Shown here piece after piece: positions 1 through 11,206 of a DNA stretch of 64,000 bases. Location of the stretch: contig CM043952.1 of assembly GCA_014529385.2 (NCBI GenBank), positions 150,625,057-150,689,056 on the forward strand, written 5' to 3'. Position numbers and translations under genes: made by a program. The stretch's first letter is position 1, and each line of letters starts with the position of its first letter. Origin of the DNA: Adiantum capillus-veneris. Lineage: Eukaryota; Streptophyta; Polypodiopsida; Polypodiales; Pteridaceae. The notes under the pieces were generated by a model that saw only the letters and a list, made by a program, of their open reading frames with translations, was not told where the DNA came from and searched no databases.

Positions 1-906
1 ACAGCATTGACCCTTCGATATAGCAGGTAGTCACAGTTCATAAACGTCACATTGGTTCGAGCAAGTTCTTTACTGATGAGCTCAAGGGCACTTACATGTC
101 TGTGTCAATTAGCCCATATAATGTTGTAGACAGATCACATCCTAATGATTTTTTGGACACCCAGTTACATCCTAGGATAGTGCACTTGCGTAGATTGACT
201 TATGTTGATGATTGTGGACGTAGATATCGATGAGAGCAAACCATAGGATGTGTTGAGCCAGCCATGATATTGTGGTATGTCTTGTTGGAGATCCTCGACA
301 TAGGATATATAGAGATATAGATGGTACTAAACATTCCTTGATGATTGGATTGCCCTATTCTCCATGCCATGGCCAAAATCCTACAGTGATGACCACACAG
401 ATTCCACAAAAACTTTCTAGACAGACTTCCTCTACTAGATCACCTCCATTAGGAAGAGAATGGGGTCTAGGAGGGCCTCTTTATTTTCCATGAGATGATG
501 GAGGTGATTAACATTTTGACAAATAGGTGCACGCCATGTGTGCAAGAATGGTGGTTGTGTACGGGAGGTGTAAGAGTAGTCAAAGGATGCACTTTTCCTC
601 CCAAAAAAGGGGTGGACAATTTTATGATTTTTGGCCTTTCATAACTCCTACATACAATCTCCGATTTGAGTGGAGATTATAGATCTGTGATCACATACTG
701 AGCTCTTTTCGTAGATATGTTATAGGATAAGGTTTTTCTCTCTAGATTTTAAATTTCACTTTGGAGGGGAAATTTGAATTCAAATAAACTAGCCGTTTTG
801 CATGTTTGAATTCAAAAAGTCTCCTTTGATTGTTTTCTTAATCCTAGAGGTTTGACTCCCTTAAATTGCCAAATAAAGAGGTCCTCCTACACCCGATTCT
901 CTTCCT
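1..906. other. No recognisable gene
   Basis: AT-rich sequence with only short open frames on both strands. None shows a domain I can name, and the frames are broken often. A decayed transposon internal region is possible but cannot be shown from the sequence. Confidence 0.4.
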
Positions 907-1560
907 AATGCCCACTTTCCATCATATAGACATATTTTGCCTTAGAGCACAGTTGATCAGTTGAGGTCTAGAGTGATTGAGATGAAGGAGACGAATGCCC
1001 AGATTGACAACACGACGAGTATACCCAACAGCACTACATTAGAGTCACCTAGAGTGACTATTCCAAATGTTGTTACTTGTTCAATAGAGGATATACAGCC
1101 TAGTGGGATTGCTCCTATGTGAGAGACAAGTATTGAGCCAGCAAAGATAGATAGCGTGCCAAATTTGACACTTATTGATGATGCTTGTGCACCTATCATA
1201 GACATAGATGTCCCACTTGAGCCTACACTTGAGGAGATTTTTGACGAATATGGGCACGAGAGTGCTGACATTACGACTTAGTCATTAGATACCGAGATAT
1301 CCATAGATACCATAGAGACAGATGTTGGCATTGAGAGAGATGCTCATAGGCATCCACAACTAGATTTACCAAAGATTAGAGACATTACAACGAGTCACTA
1401 GAGACCGAGATACCTACAGATACCATAGAGACAGATGTTGGCATTGAGAGAGATGCTCATATGCATCCACAACTAGATTTACCAACAATTGAGCATGTAG
1501 ATTTCCAAGGACATATGAGGTACTTATAGACCATGAATGTCACCCCCTAGAGTAGAGATC
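907..1560 (+). pseudogene. Unassigned decayed coding relic
   Basis: The plus strand from about 950 to 1280 reads as a mostly open, acidic frame rich in Ile, Glu, Asp and Thr, with phrases such as EPTLEEIFDEYGHESAD. It is interrupted by several stops and runs into a tandem duplication. The minus-strand frame over the same bases looks like a shadow, since its composition mirrors this one. I do not recognise the family. Low-complexity acidic linkers of this kind occur in transposon polyproteins and in host proteins alike, so no function is given. Confidence 0.25.
1267..1492. repeat. Tandem duplication, unit about 113 bp
   Basis: The segment beginning GACATTACGACTTAGTC at 1267 recurs at 1381 as GACATTACAACGAGTC. 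The block CATAGAGACAGATGTTGG recurs from 1311 to 1424. The copies differ by a few substitutions and one single-base indel, so this is one old duplication inside the decayed frame and not a satellite array. Confidence 0.8.
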
Positions 1561-1927
1561 ACACCCAAGGATTCAAAGACCAATATTCCTAGAGTAACTT
1601 CTACCAGAGGGTTTCCAATTAACAAGAAAAAAAAAACCGCGCAAATCCAATTTTTGAGCAAATATGAGCAACACCCTTGACAAAATGATGCAAGTTCAAG
1701 GTATATTGAAGAAAATAATCATGTCATGAAAGATTCAACCACCCAGAATCTCAACCCAAAAGGGTCATACATCTAAAATTACCACAAAGCATCAGAGGGT
1801 TCAAAATATCAAACCTTCTTACATGTTGAGGCCCTAACAAGTCACATAATTACATATAAAGCGCTTAATTGTGGATGCATCCCAAACACCAAGAAAGGTT
1901 AAAGCTAACAAACTTCCACCAACATGT

Positions 1928-2239
1928 CTATGAGGCCACTCTGGTACCGACCAAGGCTTGAAACAACTCCACCTTTGTGAGTGTAACATGATGCCCAAAC
2001 TCATGGGCAACAGATTTCAAACCAAGGATGCAAAAGAATACAAAGTAGATGTGTTTGTAAGGAACAAATGTAGCATGTTTGTTGTACCACCTTTGGAAAT
2101 CCTCACACGTGCAAAGAGGGAATTTTGCAAGGGTGACAGCACAAGTAACTCCTTTCTCCAATAACCGAGTTGTAGTCACATGGAACACTTGTGAGGTGAT
2201 GGGGACCAGTATTACCTCCTGCACCAAAGTGGCACGCAT
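1928..2239 (-). pseudogene. SWIM-type zinc-finger relic (transposase-like)
   Basis: A minus-strand frame of 103 residues carries a SWIM-like signature: CTCEDF near residues 43-48 and, about 15 residues on, VPYKHIYFVF. In SWIM fingers the order is C-x-C then C-x-H; here the third cysteine position is Tyr (YKH), so metal binding is probably lost. SWIM fingers of this type are common at the C-terminus of Mutator-like transposases and of related plant proteins. Minus-strand sequence upstream (about 2240-3000) also reads in protein-like blocks, for example FINGMETTVRHEIAALCFW, broken by stops. The most likely reading is a decayed MULE-type or SWIM-domain gene. No DDE domain is visible, so the superfamily is uncertain. 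Confidence 0.4.
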
Positions 2240-3000
2240 GCTTCTTTCCTATGCAATTCTACCTTGAAAATTTATGGCTAGCTTTGATCTCTATCTAACA
2301 AGCTTGTTGTCTCTGAACTTGGGGCAAACCAAACTCGGGTACAGATCCACCGACTCTGACATTGCAGCTTCACTTTATGCTTGCATCAATGTCTTTAAGA
2401 ACAAACCCATTGTGCTCTAACATTTCAACCTTGGATGGCTGCATGTTAGTGCCCTCTACCACTGCCCAAGTTCTAGGAAATCATGGCATCCATATTCCGA
2501 CTATGAGTATTACTACTGTTGAAGAACCATACAAAACCCTCAACCAAACCTCTTGGATTGGATCTCTTAGCGGGATAGTTCTACCTGCCCAAAAGCACAA
2601 TGCAGCAATTTCATGTCTCACAGTCGTTTCCATCCCATTTATGAACCTACAACAACGAACATTTTCCTCTACAAGAACATCAAAGCATGTCCTTTTCCTT
2701 CCAGGCTCTGTATGCCTAATTGCCCACAATGTTTGGGGCACAAGTATCTCAAGTCACCTATGCTGCAAAGTGCAAGCTTCATGCTAACCACTCTTAAATA
2801 CACCAACCTCTCTTGGGATTGTAGTATACTCAAGCATGTGGTTGTCCTCCTCCAATATTTCCCTAGTTTCCACTAGTATTGGTGAGCTAGATCTTTGAAC
2901 ACTTTTCTCCCTCACGGATTCTCTGATCATTTCTAGACTTGGCACACGCATCTCATGCAAAGAATAGTGGTCCACGTTTATAAGCTTCTTTCCCAAGCCA
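2240..3000 (-). pseudogene. Upstream part of the SWIM-type relic, fragmented
   Basis: The minus strand holds two protein-like frames (about 2481-2741 and 2784-2996) with residues such as HEIAALCFWAGRTIPLRDP. They lie directly upstream of the SWIM-like frame on the same strand and are separated from it and from each other by stops and frame changes. I cannot assign a domain. They may belong to the same decayed gene. Confidence 0.25.
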
Positions 3001-3332
3001 CCGACTACGCACTAGCTCATAAACTTTGCAACCAAATCTACCACAAATGGTCAAGTGTATGTGTGAGTTTCTTTTAAATATGCATTGTACATCACACTTT
3101 GCAATGTAGGTAAAGCCATATCTGCACATGTCACTTCATACAAACCAATCCTATAATTTTTTTAAGGCTAATGGACATGTTCTTTTTACTTATAAGCCAA
3201 GTGGTTTTTCTTGCAAGCTGGCGATAGCAGTCAACATCGAGGGAGCCATCTGGATGAGCAGCTAGCTTTCTTTAACTCTTTCTGGGCTTGCAAATTGGAA
3301 CTTTAATGTACCTATTGTACATGTAGGTGCAC

Positions 3333-3353
3333 AGAGAGAGAGAGAAGGGGGGG

Positions 3354-3411
<58 letters not shown>
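3333..3411. repeat. (GA)n microsatellite with internal G-run
   Basis: GA dinucleotide repeat with a short poly-G interruption near 3347-3356. The long Ser-Leu and Arg-Glu reading frames over it are artefacts of the repeat. Confidence 0.95.
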
Positions 3412-3412
<1 letters not shown>

Positions 3413-3913
3413 GAATGTGTATGTGTTTTTTGTCTTCTTTGGGAGAGCGAGACATTGGGAGAGACTTGTTGAACCTTGAACGCGAGCATGGCTTGTACAA
3501 GCTCTCTTACTTTCTCGCTGGATTTTTCTGCAAATGATGTAGATAAGCTATCCAACAGTACTATTACCTTTTTTCTTACAAAGCACATGGGCCTCTACAT
3601 TGTCATGCACATTGTTTTTGCCCATAATGAAGGAAGGAGACTCTGAAGCCCAACTTGCATGGTTTACCTTGGAATTTAATCTTCGACATCCTTTTCAACA
3701 TTCTGACTAGCATAAACCGGTGCTTTCTCTGTGTCAAAATTCTCTGCATGAACCGGTACACGGTTGCAGGGATGGCCGAGGTAGCTTCGAGGAGGGCTGG
3801 GATTTCTCACATGGTCATCATGGGAATCATGAGAGATGGGTTTTGGAGCTGAGCCATAGCGTCACTAAGAAAAGAATGAACAAAAGTTAAAACTTCGACG
3901 TACTACTTAAAGC
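3412..3913. other. No recognisable gene
   Basis: Unremarkable sequence between the GA repeat and the LRLGL-containing frame. A 65-codon plus-strand frame at 3655-3852 has no family signature that I recognise. Confidence 0.35.
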
Positions 3914-4183
3914 TTGAGCCCCAAAACTGAGTTTTTGACAGCTGCGTTTCTAGAAAGCCGCTTTCCACCGGGCGCAGAAGAGAATGACGAGGGACGAAGC
4001 AGTTCAGGCTTGAGCTACGTGGAGCTTAGGCTTGGGCTATACCTGCACGGCAGGGATGCTGCATTGTCACCAGCGTCATCATCACGCGCATCACCAACAA
4101 AGGAGCTGGGATACAGAAGGAGAGTACAACTCACGCGTTCCGGAGCCGAGGGTCGAATACAGGCAGGAGCTACGAGTTTTTGA
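3914..4183 (+). pseudogene. Short frame with Aux/IAA domain I-like EAR motif
   Basis: An 89-codon frame of higher GC than its surroundings contains GLSYVELRLGLYL near residues 33-45. The core ELRLGL matches the EAR-type repressor motif of Aux/IAA domain I (typically TELRLGLPG), which recruits TOPLESS co-repressors. It is followed by a Ser/Ala-rich stretch, as in Aux/IAA N-termini. There is no domain II degron (VGWPP) and no PB1 domain nearby, and no clear splice donor after the motif, so this would at best be a lone first-exon relic. Chance occurrence of LxLxL in a short frame is a real alternative. The frame lies between two similar GAGTTTTTGAC-containing segments (about 3928 and 4173). Confidence 0.3.
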
Positions 4184-7100
4184 CTGCAGCGTCTGAGAGA
4201 TCACACATGGGTTGGTTGTTTATTTACCGTTCCCTCTCTATCGGTTTCTGCAACCTGTTTTGAGGTGATGGTTCACCTCACACAGCTTAACGGCGATACC
4301 TTTAGGGTTATTGCGTTTCTATTTAGCTTTTCTGCGTGTTGGAGTTGAGGCAATTTATGCATCGGCTTTGCTGTGGTATTAAGATCAGTTATTTCCGCTG
4401 CCAAGTTATCCTGCAGTGCAGATGCAGCGTGGGCTGTGTCCATATTAGCTCATGATAATGGGCCTAGCCCCACCCCACTCCACTTTGTCTCTACCATGTG
4501 AAACCTAATGAACCCAGTTTGCACCGGCGCGGACCGGTTCTAGCAGGTTTCAGCATGCTATACAAACCCCAATACATACTACATACTATGGGTTGCTTAC
4601 TACTCGTTTCTCATTTCATTATCTAGATTCTTGGCATATCCTCTCTTAATCTTCCCCACGGTCGATGTCTCGACGACAATTAAAACTAGCTATGCACGAA
4701 CGGGACACAAACTTGAAACTTCACCAGCCAACCTAGCGAACCATATCTATGCGATATCCTAGCACCACGAGAATGCTGCCTACAATGCAGCATCTTCAAC
4801 ATACAAATAAAACCCCCTCGCCTGATGCTTGCACACTCGCAATGTTGAGCTGCGCTCCTGCTCTCTCATGCAATACTGTCACCCTCGCCGCCATCTGGCA
4901 GCATACACATTTTTTCTTTTCAATCGAGAATGGGTATTCTTTCCAGATTCACATTAAAAGAGATGTTTGAGACACCTACTCAGCTCATTTGCACTATATT
5001 CAAAGCAAAAAAAAAAAAAGGTTCCAGCAAGCTATATATACAAATCCAGATAATCACCACATATGTCCTTGGTGAAACTAGTCCAAACCATTCCATGCCG
5101 GTACGGGCGAATTCTAGCACGGGGCGGTGCCACCGCCACCATCGAAGGATACGGGCAGTATTATATTGGTCAATTTTTTGCCTTTTTTAACAAAATCGGC
5201 TCCTTGGTAAATTGGATCACTTTTGTACTAAAATAAATTAAGATGCTTTTGTTTTCATAGTGTAGATAGTGTTGAGATTGACATAAGAATGAACAAAGTG
5301 ACAGGTACTCGGATATGTGGATAGGAGGAAAGTTTTGAAAGCTATGAGGAATAGAGGAAAAAGGGAAGAGTTCTTGCAAGAAGCATTTAACGAGTTTCAC
5401 AATCATTCATCTTATGATGCAGATGATGGGAGTACTTATAGCCCCACGAGCTACTATAGCAACAATTATAACTATAGAAAACCTTCCTCATAGTTTGATA
5501 GCCATATCCTCCAGCATCATCCATTCAAACGCACCTATAACTATGTGAAGCACAATTACAACCATTATAATTATAATAACCTCAATGATGAAATAACCTC
5601 AATGATGAAGCCATGCCCCACTACAATTATGGTACCACATCAATAGAAGCTCCATCAATTACAATTATAATTACCTCAATGAGAAAAATGCATACACATA
5701 AATACTATGCCACGAATATGTTATGACAGCTATCCGACTTCTCCAAATGTAATCCAAATTCTCTCAAGTTTAATAAATTCATCGATTATTAATACATTCA
5801 TATAAATGCATTCACGTTATTTGCCAAATGAAAGTGTATCTCTCACACACATAAAAATCAAATTCTATTACAATGAGGGCATTTAATTATGTAGTCTAGC
5901 AATTGATCGTGGTTCTTGGGGAAGGGCTTCCTTGACTGATGATTCTCTTTATAATGATCAAGTCAATTTAGTGTCTATTTCCACATGTTTTGATGATTTT
6001 GAGTCATGTACATCAAAGTGAGAGTACAAACATTGGGTTGGGTTCAATGGATGAAGTTCCAAAGATGGCCAGTCAAAAAGCTACTTTGGAGCTTGTCCCT
6101 ATTCATGATAGTTCTTGAGGTGGCTCCATGTGTGGATGAGGAGGATGATAGCCACTTAAATGTGGACAAAGATGAGGACATCCTAAAGACAACAAGGTCT
6201 TTAGCTGCTTTGAGTGTCTAGGTGTGCCTTTATGCAGACTTATTCCATATGCGTGTGCTCGTGGTCTCAGATCAAGTGTTTTGGGTCTAAAGGTACCTTT
6301 TGCGAGATATTGTTACATTAAAGAGAAAAAAGATTTTATCGTTTTAGTACACACATGTGAAAATAAACCCCATTGACAGGTGATCAATAATAACGAAATA
6401 AAGGTGTTGGCTACAAATAGAAGTGTTGTTCTCAAAGTTGGTTGAAAAGAGATAGAATCTTAGATAGATCTAGCAAGGTCCTTGTTAACTACATTGATTT
6501 TTCTCAAGGGATTGATATCCTGCCTAGCTTCACCATGGAGATGTACTACACCGAGATACTGCTAGTTTACAAGAGAAAATTAACTCGTCTCTATCCATCA
6601 CTTGAGAGTTGCATAAATTTGTACTTGTTTTGAGTAGGCTATTATACTTCCATTGTTTTGTTGGATATCTTCTTATTATGTTTTATTTCATTCTATAATT
6701 CATTGACAGACATTTCTATTACCACTTTTAAGTGTCTGTACATTTCAAGTTGTGAGCATGGCAGCCATGGTCTCTTGAAGTGTATGTTGTGCATTTTGTT
6801 TGGATGAAGTGCATTGCAGATATACCTATAGGCAATGTGATCCGCATGATTTCGGACCCACTATACGATGATTTCTTGAAAGATAGGCCTTGAAGGCGAC
6901 AGCTGTTTAATTGATGATGAGTGTGATTCAAGTTAAATTATGTGCAGCCATAAACAATGATGAGATGATATGGGATGGTCGTCCGTTTTGCAATATCTTG
7001 TGCTCTATAGCTCTTGTGTACTATAGTGTTCGAAAATGTATTGTCATGTGACTTAACATACATTGATTTTTGTGTAAGGCTCTTTTGGTCTGTATTTGTG

Positions 7101-7225
7101 GTTTGCTATATCTCTTGAATTGTCTTTATCATACTCTATGACCACTTATCACAATGTTATCACACTTGTTTTGTCTCTCTTTCCTTATCACTTTTGAAAA
7201 TGTCTGTAATTCACAAATAACGTTA
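4184..7225. other. About 3 kb without a clear gene
   Basis: AT-rich. Around 5430-5640 the plus strand is rich in Asn and Tyr codons (YYSNNYNYR, NYNHYNYNN) in a broken frame, as in some transposon or plant low-complexity proteins. Around 5900-6220 and 6440-6630 there are short protein-like plus-strand frames (for example DRSSKVLVNYIDFSQGIDIL) that I cannot assign. No splice structure or conserved domain can be supported. Confidence 0.35.
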
Positions 7226-7247
7226 TTAACACTAGTTCTGTAATTGG

Positions 7248-7282
7248 ACACTTAAGTGTCTGAGACACTAAAGTGTCCTGTT
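7248..7282. promoter_or_regulatory. Subterminal palindromes GGACACTTAAGTGTC / GACACTAAAGTGTCC
   Basis: Two adjacent palindromic motifs lie just inside the left end of copy A. The same motif recurs inside the other ends of copies A, B and C (about 8543, 9799, 9818, 9911, 9928 and 11166). Repeated subterminal palindromes are the usual binding sites of a transposase or an accessory DNA-binding protein, so that role is inferred here. Confidence 0.5.
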
Positions 7283-8520
7283 TTTCTACCAAGTTTTGGT
7301 AATTTATTTGTCAAGCTAGAAAGAAGTTTTTTACACCTTGCTTCTACCATACATTGGTTATGAGGGAAAGAAAACACTGGATTTTTCTCCATATCAAAAT
7401 AAAATCTGTATGGAGAGAATTTTGGTAAGTTCTAAGAAATAAATTTTAGTAAAATTTCAAGCTGTTTTGCCAAAAAAAATCATAAAATTATTATATCTTT
7501 TTGTAGAGATGGCATTTTTTATGTTTATAAAAGACAACTATTAGCACTTAGTGTTACAAAACACTGGAATGCACTTCAAAGATAAGTTTTCAAGTCACAT
7601 ACAAGCTATAGACATAATTTCATACTTAATTAAGCACGTGGTAAATAAGAGCATAATTTTGGTCCTCCAAAGGTCCGCTCATGAAATTGGTACTATTCTA
7701 GTGCAATTTGACAACTACAAATGACTTTATATGTTTAAACCAAGAAACTACGTATTTTTTGGGCTCCCTAACTTAATTAAATCTCGTTGCTTGAACTCTA
7801 TCTTGAACTTTTTATCGTGCAAAAACTCTTGAAAATCTTGAGTTCTCCATAATAACATTGAAACCAAGGTTTTAGGTACCCCAATTGTGTATGTACCACG
7901 TAATTTGATACATTTAGTTGATATACATGGAAAGTTTAATATTATTTGAGGTTTTGAATGCTTATGTCTCAAGAATGAAAATATGAAAGTTTTTTCTTAT
8001 GTAGTTTTGAATATTTAAAATGATCCAATAATTGTTGCATACCAAAGCCCTTCTAGTTGCCACCTTGAGTGCTCAATGGAAAGGGCAATCAATGTATCAC
8101 CTTTTAAAACTCACAAATACATCAGAAACATATTTTTCTTTGTAGGCAACGATATGCTTGAAATGACCATATCAAACACATGGAACTTTCTATTATTTTA
8201 TATACTCCAAAGTCAATTTTTTGCACATGAAAATTTCAATTATCTACAGAAAATTTGTGGAAGAGTCACCTAAAATTTTCTACAAGGTCGTTTCATTTTT
8301 TCTTGAGCCTATAAAGGCGATTTCTTCAAAGCGTCAATCGCAGTCTTACGAGGGTCAACTTGATGAGTAAAGTTCTTGATCATGATAGATTCTAAAATGC
8401 AAGGTTATATTTTTAAAAGACCCTCTAGCTAATATATCTAAGCACATCAGAGGGTTTTCTTAAATAAACCGTCTAATGCAAGTAGCATTTAATTTAAATT
8501 TGTTTAAAAAGGACACTTAA

Positions 8521-9849
8521 CACTAGAATGGTAACCTAACAGGACATAAAAGTGTCCTTTCAGGGTTTTGGGAAAATTTTCCAAAACCATAGTAGATCCA
8601 CTCATTTTGAAAAATCCTTTCATGAGCTTATAGTTCAATAACTACTACATATGGAAAAAATGAGAAACTTGTAATTTTTCTCATCCTTGGTCACTACAAG
8701 CCTCCATAGTTGATGGACCAGTGCATTTTGCCCAAAACAACAATTTCTTAGGGTTGATTGCATATAAATAAGAGTGAAGATTTTTGTAGGACATGAGATA
8801 AAATGCCCCGTTAACTTCAATGGGTTGGTGACCAAAGCATATGGTTGCTTTTACCTCACTAATTTCTTTTTGTGCAAAAAAAATAGGTACAAAAAAGTTG
8901 CATTTTTGCCATTCTGCGGACCAATCATCAAACTTTCTATAGTCACGCTCAATACAGATACTATATACATGTTTTCTTAGTTCCCTTTGGGCCTCTGGAT
9001 TCAAAAGGATCCATGGAGCATGTCAAAAGGATAATGGGTCTCTTACAATTGGAACCTTGGGGTCCATGATAAAGTGCTAAATACAGCAAACATGAAAAAA
9101 ATGGGTTTAGCATTATGACCTCTAGAAACCCATAGAAACTACTCAATATCTAGCCAAGTTTATTGTCTATGATTCGATATGGTCACTACCTACAAAATAC
9201 ACACGATTGGCCTAAGAAACTAGCAATATTGAGAAAGTTATACTTGCTATTCTAAAATGTATCGTATTCTTCAGCAATCAAAAAACTCAACCATCATCAT
9301 ATACTATGCTATATAGCATATTAGGTCCCCCAAAAATCAAGGAAGATTAGCTTTATGTTATACATTACACTTACACAATCAAAATTGAATTTAGATATCA
9401 AGAAAGCCACCAAAAAAATCATAAAAGTGCTAATTTTGGCCAAAAAACAGGATTATGCAATTCTTGTAAATTGGTCATAACTTTCAATTTTAACACTTAG
9501 CTCTCCCTACAAGCATCAAAACATGTTGAGGACTATGAAGGCTTAACCTCTAGCCATCTAAACCTCACAAACATGAAGTTTAGAGTGGTATAGTTGCCAA
9601 AAATTGAAAAAAAGTCAAAAACAGGACCCGTTTTTTCACACAGTTTAGGTTCAAAAATGTTGTGCAAGAGTAAAGTTAATGATACTCAAAAAAAAATGCT
9701 AAGTTTTTTTCAGCTCATAAGGCAACTTTGTGGATATATAGCACCTAGAAATTCATTTTCATACTCTCCAAATAATTCAAGCAAAATGGTCACTTAACAG
9801 GACACAAAAGTGTCCAAGGACATAAAAGTGTCTTGTTACCATTCTAGTG
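8521..9849 (-). mobile_element. TIR DNA transposon copy C, nested in copy A in opposite orientation
   Basis: The ends are CACTAGAATGGTAAC at 8521 and its reverse complement GTTACCATTCTAGTG ending at 9849, a perfect 15-bp inverted repeat. Length is 1329 bp, matching copies A and B. Left flank is TTAA (8517-8520); the right flank reads TTGAA, which is TTAA with one inserted base. The flanks GGACAC and GTGTCC show that the insertion struck the palindrome GGACACTTAAGTGTCC in copy A. Its subterminal blocks carry the same GGACA(T/C)AAAAGTGTCC motif. Read in reverse complement, its terminal region aligns with A and B (shared AATTATTTGG block), hence the minus orientation. There is no transposase frame. 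Confidence 0.75.
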
Positions 9850-9885
9850 TTGAAGTGTCCTGTTTTGGTACCAAACTAGTGTTAA

Positions 9886-11202
9886 CACTAGTTCTGTAAT
9901 AATCGGACACTCAAATGTCCTCAGACACTAAAGTGTCATGTTTTTTAAGCAACTTATCATAATTATTTGGTGAATCTAGAAACAAAATTCATAGGTCGTG
10001 TTCATATCTTAGGTTAGCTATGAGGTGAAGAACATAGCCAAATTTTACTTTTGCCAAAATTAATACCAAATTAAGATTATAATGATAAGTTTTAAGATGA
10101 AAAAATCATAGAAATTTAGTGCAGTTCAAGAAAATTTTCATAAATTGAATATAACTTCTCATCAAAACAAGATTTTTCATAGATTTCAAGGTGTATGGTT
10201 AGGAAAAAACTTATCATAGCAAGAAATTGAGCTTCATAACCTAATTATGGGACTAGATTTTTGTTGTAATCAAAAGACTAAAATCTTGAAAATGCTGACA
10301 AAGAGAAAAAAATTGGTCTTTCAAGGCCTCTTTCATTAACATGATGAGGTTATGGGACAAAACTTAAGGTGTATAATGTATCTATAGGTCAATACCCATC
10401 AACTAAGCATTTTTCAAGGGTTCAAACTCATAGGCATCTTGTGATTTAAGCTCATTTGAAAAAATTTGTAGTGCGTAATTTCTTGCAAAAAACATTGCTA
10501 TGAAAAACTAATGAAAGGGTGTATATAAGTCTCTCAATTGTGTCCATATGAGGTACTTGTATACAAATAAGTGAGATGAACGGAAAAATCCAGAAATGGA
10601 CTTTATTTTAAGGATTATCTTTGATTTTTAAAAAATCATAATTGCAACATGCACAATTTTTTGAATATGCCATAAATCACCAAATGTGGCTTGCATAACC
10701 ATTAAAAATTATCACCTTATGTAATGAGGTCATAGATCTAGTATATATGCATCATAAGACATTGTAAATTTAGATGAACTAAATTTTTTGTGATCATTAA
10801 TTGAATTTGTGAACGTTGTATATTTGACCCACATTACTTTCTATATTTAATTCTAGTCACAAAGGATTTTTTTCTCACATGACAATTGAAAAAATATCAA
10901 ACACATATATAAGTAGCTACCAAGGATTATTGCATGCACCCTGATCATTTTTTTATGAGGTTTGAGTACGAGTGTTAATGAAACATTGAATGCTATTTTG
11001 CGTAGGTTCTTTTCATGAGTGTAGTTACTATTGAGGTTATGATTAAAAAAATGAGGGATTATAATTTCTATGAGTACTTTGAATAACATTTTTTAAATTT
11101 ACAAAAGCATTTCTTGAGATGTGTTCTAGATTTCATGTACCATTTTATTTAAATTCGCGAAAAAACGACACTAAAAGTGTCCTTTTTGGTACCAAGCTAG
11201 TG
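9886..11202 (+). mobile_element. TIR DNA transposon copy B, head to tail with copy A
   Basis: Starts CACTAGTTCTGTAAT at 9886 and ends GGTACCAAGCTAGTG at 11202, with TTAA on both sides (9882-9885 shared with copy A, 11203-11206). Length is 1317 bp. Both ends match copy A closely, including a right-end block running TTTAAATT, then GACAC..AAGTGTCC, then GGTACC. The interior is much more diverged and non-coding. Because one TTAA serves as right flank of A and left flank of B, one copy inserted exactly at the other's target duplication. Confidence 0.75.
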
Positions 11203-11206
11203 TTAA

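Larger units (their letters stand above)
7230..9881 (+). mobile_element. TIR DNA transposon copy A (non-coding, TTAA target), interrupted by copy C
   Basis: The ends are CACTAGTTCTGTAAT at 7230 and GGTACCAAACTAGTG at 9867-9881, so the terminal six bases are inverted repeats and the next several are partly so. TTAA flanks it on both sides (7226-7229, 9882-9885). Just inside each end are palindromic motifs of the form GGACACTTAAGTGTC. Removing nested copy C and its target duplication leaves about 1318 bp, almost the same as copy B. No open frame of transposase length is present, so it must have been moved in trans. TTAA duplication suggests a piggyBac-like or other TTAA-specific enzyme. TA or TWA targets with slightly longer ends (ACACTAG) cannot be excluded, because TTAA is palindromic. 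Confidence 0.75.

Noticed and set aside
957-1271. Minus-strand 104-residue frame
   Set aside because: It mirrors the more protein-like plus-strand frame and has a hydrophobic, shadow-like composition.
1267-1492. CRISPR-like or satellite array
   Set aside because: There are only two adjacent copies, no spacers and no regular short repeat. No CRISPR array occurs anywhere in this eukaryotic window.
7230-11202. Calling the CACTAG-ended elements En/Spm (CACTA) transposons
   Set aside because: The ends begin CACTA and have subterminal repeats, but the flanks show TTAA on both sides at every copy, not a 3-bp duplication, and no TNP2-type transposase is present. The superfamily is left open.
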